From BOG-908 sp964244695 (GTDB taxonomy: Bacteria; Pseudomonadota; Alphaproteobacteria; Acetobacterales; Acetobacteraceae): DNA of 8,043 bases. The stretch is from assembly GCA_964244695.1 (NCBI GenBank), contig CAXTJZ010000182.1, positions 1-8,043 on the forward strand, written 5' to 3'. Position 1 is the stretch's first letter. Every line of letters starts with the position of its first letter. The notes under the pieces were generated by a model, which ran no database searches, was not told where the DNA came from, and was given only the letters and a program-made list of their open reading frames with translations. This document shows, piece after piece, positions 1 through 6,590 of this stretch. The position numbers were made by a program, and so were the translations under genes.

Positions 1-783
1 GAACGGCGCAGGTGCGGCACGGTTGTGCAGCCGGGCGCGGATGACGCGTCCGACATATTCGCCGGCTTGCTTTGCGGCTGGCGCCAGGCCGGGCGCGGGC
101 TTGCCGTTCCAGGCAAGCACGCTGGCGGTGTCGCCGATGGCGAATATGTCAGGATGGCTGGCGGCGGTGAGGTCAGGACGGGTTTCAAGCCGGCCGGAGC
201 GGTCCGCCGTGATGCCAAGCCAGGCAGCGGCAGGCGAAGCGGCAACGCCGGCCGCCCAGAACACGGTGGCGCAGGCGATATGCTCGCCGGCCAGGGTCAT
301 GCCGTCGCAGGTCACGTCCTCGACGGCGTGTCCGAGGCGGATTTCCACCCCGAGGTCGGCGAGCGCGGCGGCGGCCGCGGCGGACAGGGAAGGCGGGAAA
401 GTGGGAAGCACGCGGTCGCCGGACTGGATGAGCAGGACGCGCGCCTGGGCAGGATCGGCGTGGCGGAACTCTCCTGTGAGACCGCCGCGGGCGAGTTCGG
501 CGATCGCACCGGCGAGTTCGACCCCCGTGGGGCCGCCACCGATGACGCCGAAGGTGAGCAGGGCCTGCCGGGCGGCCGGGTCGGAGGTGTTTTCGGCGCG
601 CTCGAAGGCGAGGAGGATGCGGCGGCGTATGGCGGTTGCGTCGTCGAGTGTCTTGTGCCACCATGGCTCGGCGCCGCGATGAAGACGCCGAAATCGGCGG
701 GCCAGATGAATGGCAGAGCGGCAATCAGTCCTCGTGAGCGGTTTCGATCCTCCCTCGCTGAACGTTACACGGGAAGGCCGCAT
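1..783 (-). pseudogene. ndh: 5'-truncated type II NADH dehydrogenase (NDH-2, NAD(P)/FAD-dependent oxidoreductase), C-terminus outside window
   Basis: The reverse strand is open without a stop from the TAG at 796-798 to base 1. From about 660 downward it reads as the middle of an NDH-2, the non-proton-pumping enzyme that passes electrons from NADH through FAD to quinone at the inner membrane. Recognisable pieces are KTLDDATAIRRRILLAFERA (about 658-599), the NADH-binding Rossmann motif GGGPTGVELAGAIAEL (about 540-493), and the late FAD-contact motif PDIFAIGDTAS (about 150-118). In intact NDH-2 about 110-120 residues precede the first piece, including the N-terminal GxGxxG FAD site. Here only about 45 codons separate the previous gene's stop from it, and they look nothing like NDH-2. 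The first in-frame ATG is at 783-781, preceded only by a weak AGGT. I infer a 5' deletion or rearrangement that removes FAD binding. The C-terminal membrane-associated part would lie beyond base 1. Identity is firm; loss of function is inferred. Confidence 0.8.
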
Positions 784-795
784 CGTGAATTTTAC

Positions 796-1746
796 CTAAG
801 CCGGAAAGTGACAAGCCACCTCCCGCCCAGCCGCAACCCCACGCAGCACAGGCCGCTCCGCCGAACACCGCGCCTCCGCGCGCGGACAGCGCGTGTGGAA
901 CTTGCACCCTGCCGGCGGGTCCAGCGGACTGGGCACTTCGCCGCGCAAAGGCGGCGCCATGCTGTCCCGCCCGCCCGGAACCGCCGCCAGCAATGCGGCC
1001 GTGTAATGGTGCGCCGGCTGCGCGAACACCTCGTCCGTAGGGCCAGTCTCCACGATCGAACCCAGGTACATAACCGCCACGCGCGTGGCCACCTGGCGCA
1101 CCACGGCCAGATCATGGGCGATGAACAGCATCGTCAGGCCGAGCCGTTCCTGCAAATCCATCAGCAGGTTCACCACCTGCGCCTGCACGCTGACGTCCAG
1201 GGCGGATACGGGTTCGTCGGCCACCACCAGTTCCGGCCCCAGCGCCAAAGCGCGTGCGATGCCGATCCGCTGCCGTTGTCCGCCGGAGAATTCATGGCTG
1301 TAGCGCTGCATCTGGTCGCGTCGGAGCCCGACCAGGTCGAGCAGTTCGGATACGCGGGCGGCCACGGCTTCGGTGCTGCGACGGCGGCCGTCCGGCAGGC
1401 GGTGCACGCGCAACGGTTCGGCGATCAGGTCTCCCACGCGCCGGCGCGGGTTCAGCGACGCCACAGGGTCCTGGAACACCATCTGCATGCGCGTGCGCAA
1501 CGGCCGCAGCGCGCGCATCGAGGTGCTAGTGATGTCCTGGCCGGCAAAGCGGACTGTGCCGTCCGTCACCGGCTGCAAGCGCAACAGGCAACGTCCCAAA
1601 GTGGATTTGCCGCAGCCGGATTCACCCACCAGGCCGACAGTCTCTCCGCGGTTCACGCGTAGCGAGACTTCGTCCACCGCGTGCAGGACACGGCCGCGCC
1701 CGGCGGCATAGGTCTTCGACAGCGCCACCGCTTCCAGCAGGATCAT
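796..1746 (-). CDS. dppF: Dipeptide/oligopeptide ABC transporter ATP-binding protein, DppF/OppF type
   Basis: This 316-residue cytoplasmic ATPase would be one of two nucleotide-binding subunits powering the importer encoded upstream. Visible motifs are Walker A GESGCGKST (41-49), Q-loop Gln92 in FQDP, signature SGGQRQR (154-160), Walker B LVVADEP (173-179), D-loop SALD (181-184) and switch His211. The C-terminal oligopeptide-transporter extension carries Cys281, Cys287, Cys294 and Cys312. This C-x5-C-x6-C-x17-C pattern resembles the one reported to bind a 4Fe-4S cluster in a DppD-type ATPase. I chose the ATG at 1746 because it overlaps the preceding gene's stop in an ATGA and because MILLEAVALSKTY is a typical N-terminus. 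The frame opens 25 codons earlier, but that extension lies inside dppD and looks non-native. Length fits the family. It is the last intact gene of the operon; no strong terminator hairpin follows the TAG. The symbol denotes class, not proven dipeptide transport. Confidence 0.93.
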   Translation of the reverse strand: MILLEAVALSKTYAAGRGRVLHAVDEVSLRVNRGETVGLVGESGCGKSTLGRCLLRLQPVTDGTVRFAGQDITSTSMRALRPLRTRMQMVFQDPVASLNPRRRVGDLIAEPLRVHRLPDGRRRSTEAVAARVSELLDLVGLRRDQMQRYSHEFSGGQRQRIGIARALALGPELVVADEPVSALDVSVQAQVVNLLMDLQERLGLTMLFIAHDLAVVRQVATRVAVMYLGSIVETGPTDEVFAQPAHHYTAALLAAVPGGRDSMAPPLRGEVPSPLDPPAGCKFHTRCPRAEARCSAERPVLRGVAAGREVACHFPA

Positions 1747-2717
1747 GCTGCCTGGTGTTCCACCAGGAAACACGCGGCATCCTGGGTGCCGGATACGAAA
1801 AGCGCTGGCCGTGCCGCGCATCGTTCAAACCGGCGGGCGCAGCGCGGCTGGAAGGCGCAACCGTCCGGCCGCTCCGCCGGCGAGGGCGGCGCGCCGGGGA
1901 TCGCCAGCAGCCGGCGCGGCCGCGCGCCGGACATCGGCGGAATGCTCGCAAGCAGCCCCTGCGTGTAGGGGTGCGCCGGATGCGCCATCGTGTCGGCAAC
2001 CGGCCCGCGCTCCACCAGCCTTCCCGCGTACATCACCATCACCCGGTCCGCGAGTTCGCCCACCACGCCCAGATCATGCGTGATGAACACGATGCTGGAG
2101 CCGAAATCCGCCCGCAGCGCGCGCAGCAACGCCAGGATCTGCGCCTGCACCGTCACGTCCAGCGCGGTCGTCGGCTCGTCGGCAATCAGCAAAGAAGGGT
2201 CGCAGCTCAGCGCCATCGCGATCATCGCGCGCTGCCGCATGCCGCCAGACAACTGGTGCGGATAGCGGCCGAACGCCTGGTCCGGCGCCGGTATGCCCAT
2301 GCGCGCCAGCAAATCCACCGCGCGCGCCCGTGCCTGTCGGCGCGACAGCGGCAGGTGCGCGCGTATCTGCTCCACGATCTGCCAGCCGATCGTGTGCACC
2401 GGGTTCATCGCACTCATCGGGTCCTGAAAGATCATCGCGATCTCCCGCCCGCGCACTTGCCGCCACGCCCGCGGCGGCAATCCCGCCAGCTCGCGCCCCT
2501 TGTAGCGCAGCGAGCCTGATATCACGGCGTTCGGGTCGGAAATCAGCCCGAGCACGGACATCATCGTCAGCGTCTTGCCCGATCCCGACTCGCCAACCAG
2601 CCCCACGATCTCGCCTGTGCCCACGCTGAAAGACACGCCATCCACCGCGCGCACGACACCCTGGCGCGTGCGGAAATCGATGCACAGATCGTGCACCTCG
2701 AGCAGCGTATCAGCCAC
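1743..2717 (-). CDS. dppD: Dipeptide/oligopeptide ABC transporter ATP-binding protein, DppD/OppD type
   Basis: This 324-residue ATPase is the partner of the DppF-type subunit. The two are expected to form the heterodimeric motor under the DppB/DppC channel. Motifs seen are Walker A GESGSGKT (42-49) followed by LTMMSVLGL, which is typical of DppD/OppD, Q-loop Gln98, signature SGGMRQR (157-163), Walker B LLIADEP (176-182), TALD (184-187) and switch His214. The C-terminal extension carries Cys287, Cys293, Cys300 and Cys316, again in the C-x5-C-x6-C-x15-C arrangement linked to an iron-sulfur site in this family. The start is a GTG at 2717-2715 that overlaps the last 8 bases of the dppB-type gene, so translational coupling is likely. 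The stop shares an ATGA with the next gene. No truncation or missing catalytic residue is seen. Confidence 0.93.
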   Translation of the reverse strand: MADTLLEVHDLCIDFRTRQGVVRAVDGVSFSVGTGEIVGLVGESGSGKTLTMMSVLGLISDPNAVISGSLRYKGRELAGLPPRAWRQVRGREIAMIFQDPMSAMNPVHTIGWQIVEQIRAHLPLSRRQARARAVDLLARMGIPAPDQAFGRYPHQLSGGMRQRAMIAMALSCDPSLLIADEPTTALDVTVQAQILALLRALRADFGSSIVFITHDLGVVGELADRVMVMYAGRLVERGPVADTMAHPAHPYTQGLLASIPPMSGARPRRLLAIPGAPPSPAERPDGCAFQPRCARRFERCAARPALFVSGTQDAACFLVEHQAA

Positions 2718-3681
2718 GCTTCAGCCTGACACGCGGATCGAGCAGCACATAGGCCACATCCACCGCCGCGTTGGCTGCCACCACGAAGAACGACGCATAC
2801 ATCACGCAAGCCATGATCACCGGCAGATCGAGATTCTGCAGCGCGTCGAACGTGAGTTTCCCCACGCCCTGCAGGCTGAACACCACCTCCGTCAGCAACG
2901 CGCCGCCACCGACCAGCGCGCCGAAATCCAGCCCGAACAGCGAGACGAAGGTGATCAGCGACGTGCGCAGCGCATGGTGCATCAGGATGCGCGTCTCGCT
3001 CAGCCCCTTCGCCCGCGCCGTGCGCACGAAATCCTCCTGATACGCCTCGATGAGGCTGGCCCGCAGCACGCGCCCGTACAGCCCCATGTAGAGCAGCGCC
3101 AACGTCGCCCACGGGATCAGCAACGTCTTGAACCACAGAACCGGGTCCTCGCTCAACGGCGTGTAGCCCAGCGGCGGCACCCAGGCGAACAGCCAGCTAT
3201 CGTGCATCCGGCTCTGCGTCAGCAAATTCGCCATCTGCCCCACCCAGAACACCGGCATCGAAACACCGACCAGCCCCGCCACCATCAGCACCCTGTCCGT
3301 GACTCCGCCGCGCGTCAGCGCCGCCGTGATTCCAATCGCCAATCCGCCCAATACCCAGAGCACTGCCGCGCCCACAACCAGGGACAGCGTCACCGGCGCG
3401 CCCGCGACAATCTCCGGGACCACGCGTTGCCCGCGGTTGACGAAACTCGTCAGATCCTGCGTCACGAACAGCCGCTTCATCATCAGCGCGTATTGCACCG
3501 GCATCGGCCGGTCGAACCCAAAATCATGCCGCACGGCTGCCAATACTTCGGGCGTGGCACTGCGCCCGGCGATGCGCGCTGCGGGATCGGCGCCAGGTGT
3601 GGCGAAGAAGATCAGGAAGACGAGGACGCTTATGCCGAAGAGGACGAACAGCATCTGGGCTAGGCGGGCGAGAATTAGCAT
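2710..3681 (-). CDS. dppB: Dipeptide/oligopeptide ABC transporter permease, DppB type
   Basis: This 323-residue inner-membrane protein forms half of the importer's channel. It has the DppB layout: an N-terminal transmembrane segment (LFVLFGISVLVFLIFFA), a periplasmic stretch with the family hallmark FGFDRPMPVQY (about 54-64), then roughly five more hydrophobic segments. The ATPase-contacting EAA loop is seen in EDFVRTARAKGLSETRILMH (about 216-235), followed by the usual LVGGGALLTEVVFSLQGVG. The ATG at 3681-3679 is chosen; a TTG two codons earlier (3687) is also in frame. No clear Shine-Dalgarno sequence precedes either start, because the leader is formed by the AT-rich inverted repeat that begins at 3682. 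Unlike its neighbours this gene does not overlap the gene upstream, so its translation may depend on how that repeat folds. In the E. coli dpp operon dppB precedes dppC; here it follows. Confidence 0.92.
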   Translation of the reverse strand: MLILARLAQMLFVLFGISVLVFLIFFATPGADPAARIAGRSATPEVLAAVRHDFGFDRPMPVQYALMMKRLFVTQDLTSFVNRGQRVVPEIVAGAPVTLSLVVGAAVLWVLGGLAIGITAALTRGGVTDRVLMVAGLVGVSMPVFWVGQMANLLTQSRMHDSWLFAWVPPLGYTPLSEDPVLWFKTLLIPWATLALLYMGLYGRVLRASLIEAYQEDFVRTARAKGLSETRILMHHALRTSLITFVSLFGLDFGALVGGGALLTEVVFSLQGVGKLTFDALQNLDLPVIMACVMYASFFVVAANAAVDVAYVLLDPRVRLKRG

Positions 3682-3847
3682 CAGCAAGCAAGCAGTTCTT
3701 TTTTGAAAAAAAGAACCAAAAAACTTTTACTACTGACGCTGCTGAAACGAAGCGTGCCTGTCCGGATCAAACCGGACTGCTGCAAATGCGCGGTGACAAA
3801 AGTTTTTTGCTTCTTTTTTCCAAAAAAGAAGGCCTTGCTTGCTTCTC
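3682..3847. repeat. Composite AT-rich inverted repeat filling the dppC-dppB gap
   Basis: Two 49-base arms, 3682-3730 and 3796-3844, are inverted copies of each other with 41 of 49 positions matching and no gaps. Each arm is itself a hairpin: TTCTTTTTTGAAAAAAAGAA on the left and CTTCTTTTTTCCAAAAAAGA on the right. The 65-base centre holds a small GC hairpin (GTCCGG, ATCAAA loop, CCGGAC; 3760-3777). The element begins three bases past the dppC-type stop and ends at the dppB-type start, so it occupies the whole gap. On the minus strand the inner parts of the arms (CAAAAAACTTTT with AAAAGTTTTTTG) can pair, and a T-rich tract follows, so it could slow or stop transcription between the two permease genes. 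Related copies lie at 7816-7918 and, as a single arm, near 6544-6590. There is no coding sequence inside. Confidence 0.85.
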
Positions 3848-4825
3848 TCACACCCGCAACCGAGCGCGCGTATCCAACGCGTCCCGCAACCCATCCCCCA
3901 GCACGTTCAGCGCCAGCACCGTCACCACGATCATCACCCCGGGTGCCACGGCCACCAGTGGCCGTACGTAGATAAGCGTCTGCCCATCTGCAATGATCGT
4001 GCCCCAGCTCGCCGCCGGCGGCTGCACGCCTATCTGCAGGAAGCTCAGCGCGCTCTCCGTCAGCAGGTTGAGCGCCATGATCAGCGGTGCAAACACGATC
4101 AGCGTGCTGGCCACGTTCGGCAGGATGTCACGCAGTAGGATGCGCCGGTTGCCCACGCCCAGGCACTGCGCGGCCAGCACGAACTCGCTCTGCGCAAGCG
4201 CGAGCACCTGACCGCGCACCGGCCTTGCCGCATACGGGACATAGACGATGCCGATGATGGCGATCGGCAGCAGCAGGCTGTCCGCCTCGATGGTGAACGG
4301 CCCGAGCTGCAGGCCCTGGCTAATCAGCACCACGGACAGCGAAATGGCCAGCAGGTACACCGGAAACGCCCAGAGTATGTCCAGCAGGCGGGACAATACC
4401 TGGTCCGTCCAGCCGCCCGCGTAGCCGGCCACGATCCCCACCAGCGCCGCCAGTGCCAGGCACACCACCGTCGCCGCGCCCGCGATCAGCAGCGAGTTAC
4501 GCCCGCCGTAGAGCAGCCGCGCCGCCACGTCGCGCCCCTGGCCGTCGGCACCGAGGAAATACGCGCCGTGCCAGGTGGCGCCGATCGGCGCCGAGCCGAG
4601 ATGCAGCGGGTTGTCGGCGGCCTGCAGGATGTCCAGCGTGCGCCCGCCTATCACCACGCTGCCGTCCAGGTTCGGCCGGAACGGGTCGCTGCCCGCCACA
4701 TCGCGTGCGTAGAGCGGCGCCAGCGCACAGCCAAGCACGATGGTAAGCAACACGCAGGCGGACACCACCGCGGCCCGGTCCCGCCGCAGCCGGCGCCAGG
4801 CGACCGCCCAAGGCCCATCGCTCAC
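3848..4825 (-). CDS. dppC: Dipeptide/oligopeptide ABC transporter permease, DppC type
   Basis: This 325-residue inner-membrane protein is the second half of the channel. It shows the DppC signature: a short cytoplasmic N-terminus with basic residues (WRRLRRDR), a first transmembrane segment (VVSACVLLTIVLGCALAPLY), a periplasmic loop ending in LGADGQGRDVAARLLYGGRN, several hydrophobic segments, the EAA loop SEFVLAAQCLGVGNRRILLR (about 216-235), and a final hydrophobic stretch before GDGLRDALDTR. The loop between TM1 and the LGAD motif is somewhat longer than in the roughly 300-residue E. coli protein. I chose the GTG at 4825-4823 because it overlaps the binding-protein stop in a GTGA. The frame extends 28 codons further, but only antisense-like residues inside the upstream gene precede the conserved start. 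Co-transcription with the binding protein is very likely. Confidence 0.92.
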   Translation of the reverse strand: MSDGPWAVAWRRLRRDRAAVVSACVLLTIVLGCALAPLYARDVAGSDPFRPNLDGSVVIGGRTLDILQAADNPLHLGSAPIGATWHGAYFLGADGQGRDVAARLLYGGRNSLLIAGAATVVCLALAALVGIVAGYAGGWTDQVLSRLLDILWAFPVYLLAISLSVVLISQGLQLGPFTIEADSLLLPIAIIGIVYVPYAARPVRGQVLALAQSEFVLAAQCLGVGNRRILLRDILPNVASTLIVFAPLIMALNLLTESALSFLQIGVQPPAASWGTIIADGQTLIYVRPLVAVAPGVMIVVTVLALNVLGDGLRDALDTRARLRV

Positions 4826-6486
4826 TGCACCCAGGCTTTCGAGAAGATCATGTGGGAGATCGGACTGAAGGTGAAGCCGCCGAACCGGGGAGAGACCAGG
4901 TCCAGCCAATGTATCTGGAACAACGCGGTGCTGGGCGCGCGCTCGGTCAGGTCACGGTCCACAGACGCCCACATCCGCGCCGCGCCGGCCGGGTCGGTCA
5001 GCTCGGTGGCCATGGCGTCCTGCATGCGCGCATCCACGGCCGGATCGCAGAACCCGCTCATGTTATAGGAGGCGTCGGATCCCGGATGGTAGCCGGCGCA
5101 GGAGAACAGCACGTTGAGGAAGTCCGAGGGGGCCGGATAGTCCTGGTACCAGTTCGCCAGCCCGATCTGCACGCGGTTGTTGGAATTCGAGAGGTAGGGG
5201 TCGCGTATGTTAAAAGAGATGGCGTGCAGACGCGCGTCATAGCCGATGTCGGACAGCACGCTTTGCAGGTAGACGCCCATGCTGTGCTCCACGTCGCGGT
5301 CCGAGGCGATCAGCGTCACCCGCATGCCGGCCGTGCCGGACGCCGCCACCAGCGCCCGCGCGCGCGCCAGGTCCGGCGCATGCCATTCGTCGCCGGGGTT
5401 CAAGGTGTAAGGGCAATAAGGCTGCGAGCCGAACAGTCCTTCCGGCAGCAGGTGGCACAAAGGCGTGCCCAGCGCCGGCCCGCCATACAGGTTCGCCAGC
5501 ACGCGGCGGTTCACCGCCATCGCCACCGCCTGGCGCGCCCGCACGTCGTTGAACGGCGGCAGATGCGTGTTCATCATCAGGTAGTAGTAGGCCAGCATGG
5601 GGTGGATGTGCGCGAGGCGGGCGTAGTGGCCGCCTATTTCCGCCAGGCGGTCCAGCGGCGGCGGGTCGCTCATCCAGTCCAGCGCGCCGTTCTCTATCGC
5701 GCTCACCTCGGATTCCGTCTGCAACCCGTAGCGTATCTCGATGCGGTCGGCATGGCCGTCCGGCTGGGCGTCCTCGCTCCATTGGTGGAAATTCGGGTTG
5801 CGTATCAGCACCATGGCGCGCAGCGGGTCATAGCTGGCCACCATATATGGCCCGGTGGCCGCCGGCGGCGTGGTGCCCAGGTCATGCGCCGGCGTGTCGG
5901 CCGGCAATATGGCGGCGAACGGCAGCGCGATCTTCTGGGCAAACTCGCTGTCCGGCCGCGTCAGGTGGATGGTGACCGTGCGCGCGGCCGCGTCTCCCGC
6001 CACGCCGCCTTCCAGCATGCAGCCGGCGGGATGCGCCAGGCAGGCCTGCGCGCCCACGATGATGCCGTACCAGCTGCCCGTGTTCGGCCCGGAGACGCGG
6101 AACATGCGCCGGAAGCTGGCCACCACGTCTGCGACGCCAACCTCCCGCCCGTCGGAGAACCGCACGCCGCCGCGCAGCCGGAACACGTAGGTGCGCCCGC
6201 CGTCTTGTATCTCCGGCAACGCCTCCGCCAGGTCCGGCACCAGCACGGTGCCCTCGGCGCCCTCCGCCTTGCGGAAACACAGCAGCTGGTCCTGCGTCAC
6301 CGACAGCACCTGCCAGACATCCGTCGTGTAGCTGATCTGCGGGTCGATCGTGCCGTCCGCCTGGTAGGATGCGAAATGCATCACGCCGCCGCGGTGGGTT
6401 TGCGCGTGCGCGGAGGGGTCCAGCACGACGGATGCCAGCAGGACGCATGCGAGCCTCATCCCGCCTTTTGACATCCGTTGTTTCAA
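4822..6486 (-). CDS. ABC transporter substrate-binding protein, family 5 (peptide/nickel/opine type)
   Basis: This 554-residue periplasmic receptor would deliver substrate to the DppB/DppC channel. It has a signal peptide (basic start, hydrophobic LACVLLASVVL, probable cleavage after AHA at 26-28). Family 5 features include TIDPQISYTTDVWQ near the N-terminus, VFRLRGGVRFSDGREV (101-116) and a domain with GLANWYQDYPAPSDFLNVLF (442-461). Mature cysteines fall mostly in close pairs (149/156, 344/358, 463/480), consistent with disulfides. A GAGGAGG lies 3 bases before the TTG at 6486 and 15 bases before an in-frame ATG at 6474; both starts are defensible, and the TTG is given because of the spacing. 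Length fits the family. The substrate cannot be deduced: peptides, opines, glutathione and metal chelates are all known for this fold. It is the first gene of the transporter operon, and its stop overlaps the dppC-type start. Confidence 0.92.
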   Translation of the reverse strand: MKQRMSKGGMRLACVLLASVVLDPSAHAQTHRGGVMHFASYQADGTIDPQISYTTDVWQVLSVTQDQLLCFRKAEGAEGTVLVPDLAEALPEIQDGGRTYVFRLRGGVRFSDGREVGVADVVASFRRMFRVSGPNTGSWYGIIVGAQACLAHPAGCMLEGGVAGDAAARTVTIHLTRPDSEFAQKIALPFAAILPADTPAHDLGTTPPAATGPYMVASYDPLRAMVLIRNPNFHQWSEDAQPDGHADRIEIRYGLQTESEVSAIENGALDWMSDPPPLDRLAEIGGHYARLAHIHPMLAYYYLMMNTHLPPFNDVRARQAVAMAVNRRVLANLYGGPALGTPLCHLLPEGLFGSQPYCPYTLNPGDEWHAPDLARARALVAASGTAGMRVTLIASDRDVEHSMGVYLQSVLSDIGYDARLHAISFNIRDPYLSNSNNRVQIGLANWYQDYPAPSDFLNVLFSCAGYHPGSDASYNMSGFCDPAVDARMQDAMATELTDPAGAARMWASVDRDLTERAPSTALFQIHWLDLVSPRFGGFTFSPISHMIFSKAWVQ

Positions 6487-6489
6487 CCG

Positions 6490-6496
6490 CCTCCTC
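6490..6496 (-). promoter_or_regulatory. Shine-Dalgarno site of the substrate-binding protein gene
   Basis: The reverse strand reads GAGGAGG, the strongest ribosome-binding match in the window. It sits 3 bases before TTG (6486-6484) and 15 bases before the in-frame ATG (6474-6472). Neither spacing is ideal, so the exact first codon stays open. High translation of the binding protein relative to the downstream membrane subunits would fit the usual stoichiometry of importers. Confidence 0.6.
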
Positions 6497-6543
6497 TAGT
6501 CCGGCAAAGTCGCGGCAGCCAGGTCAGGCGCACGGCAGCGGAG

Positions 6544-6590
6544 CAGAAGTTTGAAACCTTTTGTCAAAAGAACAACTGCTTCTTCTTCCG
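6544..6590. repeat. Degenerate single arm of the AT-rich inverted-repeat element
   Basis: The stretch between the lipoprotein stop and the binding-protein leader aligns by eye with the reverse complement of the left arm at 3682-3730. Shared blocks in order are AAGTTT, a TTTT run, CAAAAGAAC and CTGCTTCTTC (against CTGCTTGCTT). It contains a small hairpin, CTTTTGTCAAAAG (6558-6570). No second arm is visible nearby. It could be a decayed element or a weak terminator for the lipoprotein gene. The alignment includes small gaps and was made without a program. Confidence 0.5.

Noticed and set aside
25..1662. Very long open frame on the plus strand across the NDH-2 remnant and dppF
   Set aside because: It lies opposite clearly conserved protein motifs and its product is rich in Arg, Ala, Gln and His without any recognisable domain. 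High GC leaves few stops antisense to real genes.
1747..1821. A 25-codon N-terminal extension of dppF
   Set aside because: It lies within the dppD coding end, has no typical ATPase sequence, and the ATGA overlap at 1746 gives a better start.
2575..3663. A 362-codon open frame on the plus strand opposite dppB
   Set aside because: It is antisense to a permease with clear membrane segments and an EAA loop, and its own translation is dominated by Gln, His and Arg.
3682..3847. Insertion sequence or transposon with terminal inverted repeats
   Set aside because: No coding sequence between the arms and no target-site duplication that I could see. The element is only 166 bases and is better described as a REP/MITE-like or terminator-like repeat.
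3703..3975. Small plus-strand open frames starting in the AT-rich repeat (MKKRTKKLLLL...)
   Set aside because: The Lys/Leu/Phe-rich start is only a translation of the A and T runs of the repeat, and the rest is antisense to dppC. There is no ribosome site.
4826..4909. A 28-codon N-terminal extension of dppC
   Set aside because: It lies within the binding-protein gene. The GTGA overlap at 4825 gives the usual short cytoplasmic N-terminus of DppC proteins.
4852..6471. A 539-codon open frame on the plus strand opposite the substrate-binding protein gene
   Set aside because: The minus-strand product has a signal peptide and family 5 motifs through its full length. The plus-strand product is a low-complexity Arg/Val/His-rich shadow.
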